DNA of 64,000 nucleotides from positions 1-64,000 of the forward strand of contig JACRCX010000037.1 of NCBI GenBank assembly GCA_016218815.1, in the 5' to 3' direction. Under the pieces are notes generated by a model that worked only from the letters and a program-made list of their open reading frames with translations, ran no database searches and had not been told where the DNA came from. The DNA comes from Deltaproteobacteria bacterium (GTDB lineage Bacteria; Myxococcota_A; Polyangia; DRWM01; JAAZOP01). The first letter of the stretch is position 1. Every line of letters starts with the position of its first letter. Positions 1 to 8,707 of the stretch are shown here, piece after piece. The translations under genes were made by a program, and so were the position numbers.

Positions 1-124
1 CCAAGTTCCCCAAGGCGCCGACCGTCGCTCGACGTAGGCCGTTGGCTCGCCTGCGCTACCGCGGCAAGACACACGTCTCAACCGGCCGCCTCCTCGACCC
101 GCAACTCGCGACCAGGAGGGCACC

Positions 125-3100
125 TTGACATGGCTGCCGGACGGGCCGTGCGACCAGTGGTGCTTCTACGACGAGTACGCGTGGGACGACCGGCACTTCT
201 TCGGAGGCCACTACGCGAGCGAGTATGGCGGAGATCCGGGCGATCCGCGGGGCGGTGTCGGCGACTACGAATGCGGTGTGGACGACGCCGACCACCCACA
301 CAACGCTTCGTCCGTGTTGTCCTCGTGGGACATCCCCGGCTCTCCGGCCGCAAATCGCACCTACCTTGGCGACCTCGACGGCGACACCGTGCCCAACGCC
401 GACGACCGCTGCTACATCGACGGCCTGGACGGATGCACCGACTGGCCGTTCGCGGGCTCCTACGCCTTGGCTCTGGACCGGGATCTCGACGGCATCGTGA
501 ACGAGTGCGACAATTGCCCCGACACCCCGAACCCTCCGTACACGCCGAGCGGCCGGCAGGCTGACAGCGACTCGGACGGGATCGGCAACGCGTGCGATCT
601 GTGCATCACCTCCGCCGGCAAGATCACCGACCGCGATGACACCGTATTGGACGGCGTCCCGTCAGCGTACGATGGGGACGGGGACGGAGTGGGCGACCGT
701 TGCGACCCCTGTCCGCGCCACGACTGGAACCAGGGACGCTGGCCGCTCGAACCAGGATGGCCGTCGGACTTCTTGCGGGAAGCCGCGTCCGTGGATCCGG
801 TGGAGATCGGCGACGGGCTTGCGGCCGACTGGGACGAGGACGGCGACGACATCGGCGACGACTGCGACAACTGTCGGTCGGTCTGGAACCCCGACCAGGT
901 GAACTGCAACGAGGACGACGAGCGCAGGTGGTGGTCGCCGGACCGGCGCGAACCGTTCCGGGGCACGGGGGACGCGTGCGACGCGACCCCGTGCCTGGCG
1001 GAGTGCGCCAAATTGAGCGGCCAGCGGTCGGAGAGCATCCTCAGCACGCAAGACGAGTGCGTTGTTGCCGGGCTCTGCGGCTGGTACGCGCCGGAGGGGC
1101 ACTGGTACTGCGATTACGACTGCACCTCGGGCGAGCCGGCCGAGTTGACGGTCTGCCCGGTGGGCTTCGCCGACGCCGCCGCGGCGGAGGATCACGACGC
1201 CGAGGATCACGCCACCGCCGCGGACTTCGCGCGGACCGGTTCGGCAGTCAACCAGGCCATGCGGCTGAGGACGGAGTACCGGGGATGTCCGTGCAGGCTC
1301 GAGGAACGGGCGGATAGCGCTGACCCGGAGACGGCTCGTCATTGCGAGGAGATCTACTGCCCGCGGAACGGGAGAAGCGGTGGCAGCACCCGCTGGTCGT
1401 ACGCGACGAACGACCACCAGTTCTCGGCCATCACCGGGTGCTACTGCCTTCCCGGCGCCGAGTGCCCGCCTTGCGAGCCGGGACCGCCGCCGCAGCCGGT
1501 GTTCAACTACCGCCGCACGTACGGTGACGACGGGACCCTCGGCGACCCCGACAAGACGCGCCGGGCCCTGTACGACCCCCACGGCGCGTACCGCGACTGG
1601 TATCGGTTCGGCGGGCCGCACGATGCGACACTGACCGCGACCCTCATCGCCCGCGAGGAATGGAACTACCTCACCGATGCCGAGCAGTGGCAGTGGGATG
1701 ACGAGTCGCTCTGCACGGATGTCCACGGCACGCCGGATTGCCGGATTTTCCCCCGCGACGTCATGCGCGACGAGTCCGTCTGGTTCAAGCCGCTCGCGAA
1801 CCTGGCCGACGGGTACGGCGGATACTCGCGCGACTACCCCCAGTTCGGCAACTCCTACATCGAGCGGCGAAGCATCTCGGGAGATCACCATCGGGTGACC
1901 ACGGGCGCGCCGGAGCAATTCCACCCGATCCCCGGTTCCGGCACTCCGTACCTGCCGGGCGCGGACGATCGTGCGCTGAACTTCCCCGGTGCGTACTCCC
2001 CGTTCGTCGGACTGCTCGACCCGTTCATCGCGATCGATCCGAAGCTGATGTTCGATCAGCAGGGCACTCTGGCCGGTGGCATCCTCACCGCGAAGTGGGA
2101 TGCCGGCACCCAGCTCTACGTCGATCTGGTCGGAACGAAGATCGGCTCGGGAGCCTACGATCTCGCCTCTTCCTCGCTCGCGGTCGGCATGGCCGCCGAC
2201 GGCAAGATGACGGCGTACTGGCTGTTCGGCGGGCGCAGCGCGGACGGAAACGCCCACGACGGTTTCTGGGCGGCGCACCGTAGCGTCCAGATGGCCCTGG
2301 ACGGGACGATGCTGGAGGCCTTCGTCCTGGATCAGGTCCTGCCCGGCCCGGACGCCGTGTGGCCGGCCGCGCGATGGGGCGCCACCCTTGCGCCCAGCGC
2401 CGCGAACATCGCCAAGCCGGCGTCCGTCGACGAGCCGCCTGCCGCGGCCGCGAGTTCCCCCGGGTCAACCGGAAACACGACGATGCCCGGAAGCAAGGCC
2501 GCGCCACTGCTGCTCATCGGCGGCGAAAACGAGAGCGGCCTGCTGGCGGACATCTGGATCTTCGAAGCGTCGTCGTGGCGCGCGCTGGGCCAGCTGCCCG
2601 GCGCGGACGTCGGGTTGACCGACCCCGGCGTCGCGATGACCGACGACGGGCTGTGGCTCTTCGGCGGGCGGGATGCTTCGGGTCCGTCCGCGACCCTGTG
2701 GCGCGTCGACCCCGCGACAGGTGCGGCCGAGCGGATCCTGCCGATCAGCGAGACGCAACCGGCGCCCCGAGTCCGCCCTGCGCTGGCGGTGGATCCCGAG
2801 ACCGGCGAATTGCTCGCCTTCGGCGGTACGTCCGGCGGCGTCGGCTTGACCGACTTGTGGGCGTTCTCGCCCGCCACCTCAACGTGGAGGCTCGTCGTGC
2901 CATCCTGTTCGGGCGCCGGCTGCCCCGTGACCACCGGTTTCGAGCGGTTGGTGCCGGTCGGACCGTCGGGCAGGGTCGCGGTCGTCGCGGATCCGTACGG
3001 TCCGGCCGGCAGCGACTCGAGTTGGACGCTTGACGACGGGTCGTGGGCGTCCCGCGCCGAGGCGCGGAGCGTCCCCGGCCGCGATGACTGCAACCTCGAC

Positions 3101-4039
3101 GGGCTTCGCGATGCAGGCTGGGGCGCACGGTGCGACGTCGGCGGCCACGGCTTCCCGGCGTACGGCCGGCTGCGGTGCGATCCGGCCACAGGCGATCTGG
3201 CCTGCCGTGCGCCCGTCGTGCCGGCGCAGGCGCTGGTCGAGTTCCTCATGCCCGGGAACGGGCCGGTGGTGCCCGTGCCCGGCGGCGTCGCGGTGCTCCA
3301 GGACCGGACGCTGGACATCTACGGCCTCGACGGCGCGGGTGTGCTGACGCCGCGCAGGACGATCCGGCTCTCCCGCCCGGGCAACGACGTGGCGGCCGAC
3401 CAGGGCTTCGCCTACGTGGCGGACCGCCAGGGCCTGACCGTCTACTCCATGGCGGACGGCGCCCAGGTGGCCGCTGTGGCGACCTGCGGCAAGGCGCGGC
3501 GCGTGTTCGTGGAGGGGTCGATCGTCTACGTCCTCGGCCTGCGGTCGATCCTCGTGGTGGACGTCGGCGAGCCCCGGGCGCCGGTCGTGCTCGGGGACCT
3601 TCGCATCGCCGCGGGCCTCGGGTCTGCCTGGCTCGCGCCGGCGGATCGCTGCGGGCCCACCTACCGCGTGGCCGACGCGCTGTGCGACCTGTCGGGCGTC
3701 TGCGGCCTGACGGGCCGCGTCGCGGCGGCCGAGGCGGGCCACCGGCTGTTCGTGAACCTCCTGGACTCGACCTACGAGATCGATTTCACCGCAGGCGTCA
3801 TGCCGGTTCTGTCGCCTCCGTTGCGGACCGGCCTGGCGATGCGGCTGGCGTCCGAAGACTCCGTCCTCTACGTGAATGGCGCCGGGTGCGGTCGGGCGAT
3901 GTACGAGCGGGACGAGGACGGGATGTGGCTGTACGGCGGGCCGCACGACGTGGGCGACTGGGTCGTCGGCGTGGTGTCGACCGGCAGCGTGACGCTGCGG
4001 CGCACGCCCGGCCGGCTGGCGATCAGCCAGAGGCAGTAG
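125..4039 (+). CDS. Secreted TSP3-repeat / Kelch beta-propeller protein, 5' end uncertain
   Basis: Large extracellular-type protein of about 1304 residues. Residues ~70-265 carry five Asp-rich calcium-binding segments of the thrombospondin type 3 kind (for example DLDGDTVPNADD, DSDSDGIGNACD, DGDGDGVGDRCD). Residues ~690-960 hold Kelch-like blades (WLFGGRSADG, LLIGGENESG, LWLFGGRDASG, LLAFGGTSGG), and the last ~230 residues look like LVIVD-type propeller blades. The TTG at 125 has an AGGAGG five bases upstream, but no signal peptide follows it, which is odd for such a protein. The frame is open only back to the TAG at 35-37. Another frame (3-128) is open from the window edge and ends where this one begins, so the true N-terminus may lie upstream behind a frameshift. 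No enzyme motif was seen. A surface or outer-membrane role is inferred. Confidence 0.75.
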   Translation: MTWLPDGPCDQWCFYDEYAWDDRHFFGGHYASEYGGDPGDPRGGVGDYECGVDDADHPHNASSVLSSWDIPGSPAANRTYLGDLDGDTVPNADDRCYIDGLDGCTDWPFAGSYALALDRDLDGIVNECDNCPDTPNPPYTPSGRQADSDSDGIGNACDLCITSAGKITDRDDTVLDGVPSAYDGDGDGVGDRCDPCPRHDWNQGRWPLEPGWPSDFLREAASVDPVEIGDGLAADWDEDGDDIGDDCDNCRSVWNPDQVNCNEDDERRWWSPDRREPFRGTGDACDATPCLAECAKLSGQRSESILSTQDECVVAGLCGWYAPEGHWYCDYDCTSGEPAELTVCPVGFADAAAAEDHDAEDHATAADFARTGSAVNQAMRLRTEYRGCPCRLEERADSADPETARHCEEIYCPRNGRSGGSTRWSYATNDHQFSAITGCYCLPGAECPPCEPGPPPQPVFNYRRTYGDDGTLGDPDKTRRALYDPHGAYRDWYRFGGPHDATLTATLIAREEWNYLTDAEQWQWDDESLCTDVHGTPDCRIFPRDVMRDESVWFKPLANLADGYGGYSRDYPQFGNSYIERRSISGDHHRVTTGAPEQFHPIPGSGTPYLPGADDRALNFPGAYSPFVGLLDPFIAIDPKLMFDQQGTLAGGILTAKWDAGTQLYVDLVGTKIGSGAYDLASSSLAVGMAADGKMTAYWLFGGRSADGNAHDGFWAAHRSVQMALDGTMLEAFVLDQVLPGPDAVWPAARWGATLAPSAANIAKPASVDEPPAAAASSPGSTGNTTMPGSKAAPLLLIGGENESGLLADIWIFEASSWRALGQLPGADVGLTDPGVAMTDDGLWLFGGRDASGPSATLWRVDPATGAAERILPISETQPAPRVRPALAVDPETGELLAFGGTSGGVGLTDLWAFSPATSTWRLVVPSCSGAGCPVTTGFERLVPVGPSGRVAVVADPYGPAGSDSSWTLDDGSWASRAEARSVPGRDDCNLDGLRDAGWGARCDVGGHGFPAYGRLRCDPATGDLACRAPVVPAQALVEFLMPGNGPVVPVPGGVAVLQDRTLDIYGLDGAGVLTPRRTIRLSRPGNDVAADQGFAYVADRQGLTVYSMADGAQVAAVATCGKARRVFVEGSIVYVLGLRSILVVDVGEPRAPVVLGDLRIAAGLGSAWLAPADRCGPTYRVADALCDLSGVCGLTGRVAAAEAGHRLFVNLLDSTYEIDFTAGVMPVLSPPLRTGLAMRLASEDSVLYVNGAGCGRAMYERDEDGMWLYGGPHDVGDWVVGVVSTGSVTLRRTPGRLAISQRQ

Positions 4040-4041
4040 CG

Positions 4042-5415
4042 ATGGCGTCCCCCCGGACAACCATCGATCGGCTCGGACTGGTCTTGCCCCTCCTGGTCGT
4101 CGCCTGCCGTTGCGGAGGCGGCGACTCCACCGCGGACGCGGACGCCGACGCGGGCTGCAGCTTCGCTTCGTGCGACGAGGAGTGCCGTGCGGTGGGCCGT
4201 TGCTACGGCAGTTGCGTCAGCGGCGTCTGCGGTTGCTCCACCTCGTGCGACGGGGGTGGCGACGCGGACGATGTGGCCCCCGATGACGGCGGCAGGGATG
4301 ACGCTACTCCCGTCGATGACGGTGGGGATGTCGTCGTCGAGACGCGCGAAGGGGGGACGGCGGGCATCACGTGCCAGCACGTCCCTACCGCCTCTCGCCG
4401 CCTCCTCCCGCCCGCGGCCGGCTGGCGGAACATCGTTGCGTTTTCGGAATGGGTCGAAACGCCCTCCGGCCATGTCTTCGCCATACGAGAGTATGACTCG
4501 ACGACCCGCAGCTTGCGGACGCTGGATGATCTCGGGGATGTGCCGGGCGCGGGTGTTGGGTCGCGAATCTCGTACTACCCTTCGATTGAGGGCGATTGGG
4601 TCGCCTTCGGCGCCGTGGGGCAATTAGCCCCAGACACGGCCGTCGTTCAACTCCGCCTCGTCAACCGCCGGACGGGAGAGAAACGCGTGCTCGCCACCGG
4701 CTCCGGCGACCTCGACCACACCGAGTCCGTCGACTTCGTCGTCCTGCGCTACCCTTGGGTCGTCTGGCGCCAAGTGTCGGAGGAAACATACTGGTACTCG
4801 TGGACGGGATGGTACATGAACATCGACACCGGGGAGAAGGCGGAAATCATCCCGGGGTACGGCGGCGTCGTGAATCTCGACCTGCTCGGGACTACAGCCG
4901 TGGTGAGCGGTGGCGTGAGGGCGGTCGACCTGATCACCGGCCTGGCGACCGAGGTCTTCCCCGGTGAAGCCGACCAGTGGGCGGGCGTGATTACCCCGAA
5001 CTGGATCGCTTGGCTGGATCAAGTCGAGCACCCGAGCGGGTCGTGGTTTAGCCCGTACGGCACCGACGTCTACGGCCAGAACCGGTCCACCGGCGAGATC
5101 GTGCCGCTGGTCAACTCGCCCGGGATGCACGGCCCGGAACTCGACGGCGAGGGCGATTGGCTGGCGTACATGGACCGTCGTGACGAGCCGAATCCGTGGT
5201 ACGAGATCGAGCGCAGCGACAACATCTACGCGCTGCACCTCCCGACGATGACGGAGGTCTGCGTCGAGGACTGGCCCGGCTACCAGGTCACCCCGACCGT
5301 GTACCAGGGTACCGACGGAATGCGCGTATTCTTCTTCGAAGACCTGGGAGCCGCCACCCTTTTCGACCTCTGGGACTGCAACCTGCCGACACCCGCGGCG
5401 GGCGATGGACCCTGA
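4042..5415 (+). CDS. Lipoprotein with Cys-rich segment and TolB-like beta-propeller
   Basis: Predicted lipoprotein of 457 residues, starting two bases after the stop of the preceding gene, so the two are probably co-transcribed. The N-terminus is a short basic region, a hydrophobic core and lipobox VVAC (Cys22). A Cys-rich stretch (residues ~33-72) and an Asp/Gly linker follow, as in many Myxococcota surface lipoproteins. The remainder (residues ~105-455) has recurring blade-like strands, such as VAFGAVGQLAP, WVVWRQVSEE, IAWLDQVEHP and WLAYMDRRDE, resembling TolB/WD40-like propellers. No catalytic residues were recognised. Function is unknown, and the fold call is an inference from the pattern. 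Confidence 0.8.
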   Translation: MASPRTTIDRLGLVLPLLVVACRCGGGDSTADADADAGCSFASCDEECRAVGRCYGSCVSGVCGCSTSCDGGGDADDVAPDDGGRDDATPVDDGGDVVVETREGGTAGITCQHVPTASRRLLPPAAGWRNIVAFSEWVETPSGHVFAIREYDSTTRSLRTLDDLGDVPGAGVGSRISYYPSIEGDWVAFGAVGQLAPDTAVVQLRLVNRRTGEKRVLATGSGDLDHTESVDFVVLRYPWVVWRQVSEETYWYSWTGWYMNIDTGEKAEIIPGYGGVVNLDLLGTTAVVSGGVRAVDLITGLATEVFPGEADQWAGVITPNWIAWLDQVEHPSGSWFSPYGTDVYGQNRSTGEIVPLVNSPGMHGPELDGEGDWLAYMDRRDEPNPWYEIERSDNIYALHLPTMTEVCVEDWPGYQVTPTVYQGTDGMRVFFFEDLGAATLFDLWDCNLPTPAAGDGP

Positions 5416-5435
5416 CTCGCAGGCTCCGCTCCCGC

Positions 5436-5690
5436 AGGCCTCGACGGCCTCCGTGACGCGGGCTGGGGCGTGCGCTGCGACGGTGGGACGGCGGGAAACG
5501 CCTCGCCGCGCGTGCGGTCGCCTGCGGTGCGATGCCGCGACGGGCGATCTGGCCTGCCGTCCACCGGTCGTGCCGGCGCGGGCGCTGGTCGAGTACCTCA
5601 TGCCCGGCAACGGGCCGGTCGTGGCGGTTCCCGGCGGCATCGCCGTGCTCCAGGACCGGACGCTGGACATCTACGACCTGGACGGCGCTG
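5436..5690 (+). pseudogene. Relic copy of the 3' part of the gene at 125-4039
   Basis: This stretch repeats the 3093-3340 part of the upstream propeller gene. Shared peptides include GLDGLRDAGWG, LRCDxATGDLACR, ALVEYLMPGNGPVV and AVLQDRTLDIYDLDGAG. The first piece is in a different frame from the rest, so the copy carries a frameshift, and it stops abruptly inside the palindrome GCTGGCGCGCCAGC (5687-5700). It has no start region and cannot make the parental protein. The likely origin is a tandem duplication that later decayed. The break point coincides with the start of histidine-kinase sequence. Confidence 0.75.
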
Positions 5691-6263
5691 GCGCGCCAGC
5701 TGCTCGCCTACTCCGGCCGCGGCAGCGTCGCCCGCGAGCTGGTCGACCTGGGGCAGGTGATCGAGCAGGCCGCCGGTCTGGTCGCCCCGGCGATCGCCCG
5801 GCAGGTCGACCTGCGCTACCGGCTGGCGGGTGAGGTACCGAGGGTGGAGGGGGATCCGACGCAGTTGCGTCAGGTGGCGGTGAACCTGATCACCAACGCT
5901 GCCGAGGCGACCGGTTCGGGCGGTGGGTCCGTGACGGCAGTGGTCGACATGAAAGAGGTCGACGAGCAGATGATGCGGTCGGCGTACGGCACCGAGGCGC
6001 TGCCGTCCGGACGCTACGCCTGCATCGAGGTGACCGACACCGGTCCCGGCATTCCGGAGGATGTCCTGCCGCGCATCTTCGACCCGTTCTTCACGACCAA
6101 GCGGGCTGGACGAGGACTCGGACTCGCCACCGTGCTCGGGATCGTCCGGGCGCACGGCGGAGCGGTCCAGCTAGAAACGCGGGTGGGACAGGGCACGACG
6201 TTCCGGGTGCTGCTGCCGGTGGCGGCGCAGGCTGGCAACGCAACCTCGCGTGGTCCGGGCTGA
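5688..6263 (+). pseudogene. Histidine kinase C-terminal fragment (HATPase domain, H-box missing)
   Basis: The reading frame encodes the catalytic end of a PAS/NtrB-type sensor kinase. It begins just after where the phosphoacceptor His helix should be (LARQLLAYSGRG). It then shows the N box (NLITNAAEA), G1 box (DTGPGIPED), F box (FDPFFTTK) and G2 box (GRGLGLATV), and ends with a normal tail. Sensor, dimerisation helix and His are absent. Upstream, the frame runs into the relic of the propeller gene in the wrong frame, so there is no credible start. It is best read as a 5'-truncated gene produced by recombination. A chimeric assembly join is the alternative. Confidence 0.75.
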
Positions 6264-6411
6264 TTTCGTTGTTTCCGCTGGACGCACTTGGCGCACGGCG
6301 GGCACAGGGGTTGCGACCCCAACGTCAAGAGGTTGTGCTCCCCCGCCGCGGCGCAGTCGGGCGGTGCTCGAACGCGCCGTGGTGGAGTAGACTGCACGGG
6401 CGAGGTGGATC

Positions 6412-8538
6412 ATGCCGGACGTGAAGAGGCCGTGGTTCCCGCTGTGCATCGTCGTCGCGGCGCTCGGCTGCGGATCACCGGGTGGCGAGGCCGATGCGGC
6501 CGACGCGGACGCGGACGCGGCGGAGGACGCGCCGCCGTTCACGGGGCTGTGCCCGCCGAGTTGGGACGAGGAGGCGCCGGTGGCGCTGTTCGATCCGTTC
6601 GGCACGCGTGCGGACCGGACGACGCCGATCCCGAGCAACGTCTGGACCCGGGCCGATCCGACCACGACGACGGGGCTTCGCCCGGACGGCGCGTTCTCGG
6701 CCTTCGACGAGGCATTCGCGCTGCTCGACGGGTTCGGCCTGATCGCGCCGATCGTGGCGCCCTTCGACTGGGTCGTCGATCCCGCGTCGCTCGACGGCAC
6801 CGCCGGCGGGTCGGACCTGCCCCGGCTGTTCCTGCTCGACGCCGACGGGCTGGGTGCGCCGACGGCGGGAGAGTTCGCCGCGCGTCTCGTGCCGATCGAG
6901 AAGACCGTGGCACAGACCGGCTCGGCCCTCGTCTTCCCGTTCCGCCGCGTGGTCGCCGTCCGTCCGCTGGCGCCGCTGGAGCCGAATCACCGGTACGCGA
7001 TGGTCGTCACGTCGTGCCTGGCGGACCCGGAGGGACGGGGCTTGCGCGCGGACGACGCGTTCGCGGCGCTGCGCGACGGCGCGACGATCGACCCGCGGCT
7101 GGAGGCGACGCGCGCGGACGTGGAGCCGGTGCTGGCGTGGCTGGAGGACCCGGCGATTGGCCTGGACCGCGGCTCCGTCGCCCTGGCCACCGTCTTCACC
7201 ACGCAGTCGGTGTACGAGGATTCCCTCGCCATGGCCGAACATGTGGCCGACGCGCCGCCGTCCGACCTGACGGTGACGCGCACCTACGATGCGACCGACG
7301 GCGCGGGGAACCTCAACCCGGAAATCCTCGCCGACTATCCGGGTCTTGCGGAGCTGCTGGCCGACCTGCCATTAGGCGACTACCACTTCGACGCCATCGG
7401 CACGGTCGTCATCGGGACCTTCACGTCCCCCGCGTATCTCGACGAGGGCGACATTCTGCACCGCGACGCCGCGGGCGCCCCCGAGCCGTTACGCGACGAC
7501 ACGCTGCAATTCCTCGCGGTGCTGCCGGCCGAGGATCCGGCGCACGGGATCGGGCCGCCGTTCCCGACGGTCGTCTACCAGCACGCCTTCACGACCTGCA
7601 AGGAGACGATGATCGCGGTCGCCGACACCTTCGCCCGGTTCGGCATCGCGCTGGTCGGCATCGACATGGTGATGCACGGCTCGCGCCATCCCGACGGCCC
7701 CGGCGGCTGCACGCTGGACGCCGGCGCGTTCTTCGACACCGGCAACTTCGTGCGCACCACCGACCGCGTGAGGCAGAGCGTCGTGGACATCCTGGCCTTC
7801 GTCCGCGCCCTGCGGGGCGGAACGCCGCTGGACGTCCTCCCCGGGCCGGACGGCGACGGCGACCCGGACCTCGAGCTGGGACGTCTGGCCATTGCCGGGC
7901 AGTCGATGGGCGCCTCGATCGAGATGAACGCGCTGGCCCTGAGCCCCGACCTGGGCGCCGGCCTGGTCAACGTCGGGGGCGGCGTGTTCACCAACCTCAT
8001 GCTGGCGAGCATGGTCGACGACCCGGACGCGATGGATCTGCCGCACCTCGCGCTGACCCACATCGCCATGGCGCTCGGCGCCCAGACCTGCGGCGAGAAG
8101 GCGGATCCCATTCATTTCGCGCGGCGGCTCCTCGCCGACCCGCTCACCGTCGGCGGCGTCCCGGCCGGCACGAAGCAGATCCTCTACCAGGAGGCGGTGG
8201 ACGAGACGGTCTTTCCGAACTTCTCGACCGAGCTGACGGCGCGAACGATGGGGATTGTGCAGGTCGAGCCGATCGCGGAGCCGATCGCGGGCCTGTCGTC
8301 CGTCGCCTCGCCGGTTTCCGGCAACCTGCCCGGTGGCGGCACCGCGGGCCTGTTCCAGTTCGTGGGCGCGGAGCACGAGTTCCTGCTGCGTTCCGACGAC
8401 CCGGCGCTGATGCGCGGCGGGCAGCTCCAGGCGGCGATCTTCCTGTCGACGTGGCTCGAGACGGGCACGGGGGTGATCGTCGATCCGTTCGACGCGACGC
8501 AGGTGGCGCCGTACGATCCGGGCAACTTGCCGTGGTAG
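6412..8538 (+). CDS. Lipoprotein alpha/beta-hydrolase, bacterial lipase-like
   Basis: Predicted 708-residue lipoprotein with lipobox AALGC (Cys20) followed by an Asp/Ala-rich linker. The N-terminal half resembles the beta-sandwich seen in bacterial virulence-factor-type lipases (paired phrases such as VVAVRPLAPLEPNHRYAMVV). The C-terminal half is an alpha/beta-hydrolase: an oxyanion-side strand (PTVVYQHAFTTCKE), the nucleophile elbow GQSMG with Ser498, and a late His in GAEHEF, consistent with a Ser-His-Asp triad. A lipase/esterase acting outside the cytoplasm is the likely role; the substrate is unknown. It stands alone between the kinase relic and a convergent Cys-rich gene. Confidence 0.85.
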   Translation: MPDVKRPWFPLCIVVAALGCGSPGGEADAADADADAAEDAPPFTGLCPPSWDEEAPVALFDPFGTRADRTTPIPSNVWTRADPTTTTGLRPDGAFSAFDEAFALLDGFGLIAPIVAPFDWVVDPASLDGTAGGSDLPRLFLLDADGLGAPTAGEFAARLVPIEKTVAQTGSALVFPFRRVVAVRPLAPLEPNHRYAMVVTSCLADPEGRGLRADDAFAALRDGATIDPRLEATRADVEPVLAWLEDPAIGLDRGSVALATVFTTQSVYEDSLAMAEHVADAPPSDLTVTRTYDATDGAGNLNPEILADYPGLAELLADLPLGDYHFDAIGTVVIGTFTSPAYLDEGDILHRDAAGAPEPLRDDTLQFLAVLPAEDPAHGIGPPFPTVVYQHAFTTCKETMIAVADTFARFGIALVGIDMVMHGSRHPDGPGGCTLDAGAFFDTGNFVRTTDRVRQSVVDILAFVRALRGGTPLDVLPGPDGDGDPDLELGRLAIAGQSMGASIEMNALALSPDLGAGLVNVGGGVFTNLMLASMVDDPDAMDLPHLALTHIAMALGAQTCGEKADPIHFARRLLADPLTVGGVPAGTKQILYQEAVDETVFPNFSTELTARTMGIVQVEPIAEPIAGLSSVASPVSGNLPGGGTAGLFQFVGAEHEFLLRSDDPALMRGGQLQAAIFLSTWLETGTGVIVDPFDATQVAPYDPGNLPW

Positions 8539-8591
8539 GAAGAAGTGCGGGGAGTGCGGGAAGAGCGGGAAGGGCGGGGGGACCTTCCAGA

Positions 8592-8652
8592 GCCGAACCG
8601 CGCCCTTCAGGGCGCGGCTGGGGCAGCCGCGGGCTAAAGCCCGCGGTTCGGA
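8592..8652. repeat. REP-like double palindrome, copy 1
   Basis: Two adjacent perfect inverted repeats. CCGCGCCCT and AGGGCGCGG flank TC (8598-8617). CCGCGGGCT and AGCCCGCGG flank AA (8627-8646). Both are linked by CTGGGGCAG and followed by TTCGGAT. It lies between two convergent genes and could act as a bidirectional terminator, though no T-run follows. A full copy is at 11164-11241 and a half copy at 37511-37546. A purine-rich CGGGAAGAGCGGGAAGG repeat (8550-8580) sits just upstream. Confidence 0.8.
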
Positions 8653-8707
8653 TGCGGGAGTCGGGCGACAACGCGAGCCGTTGAGAAGAAGACGCCTCGA
8701 CCGTCCC

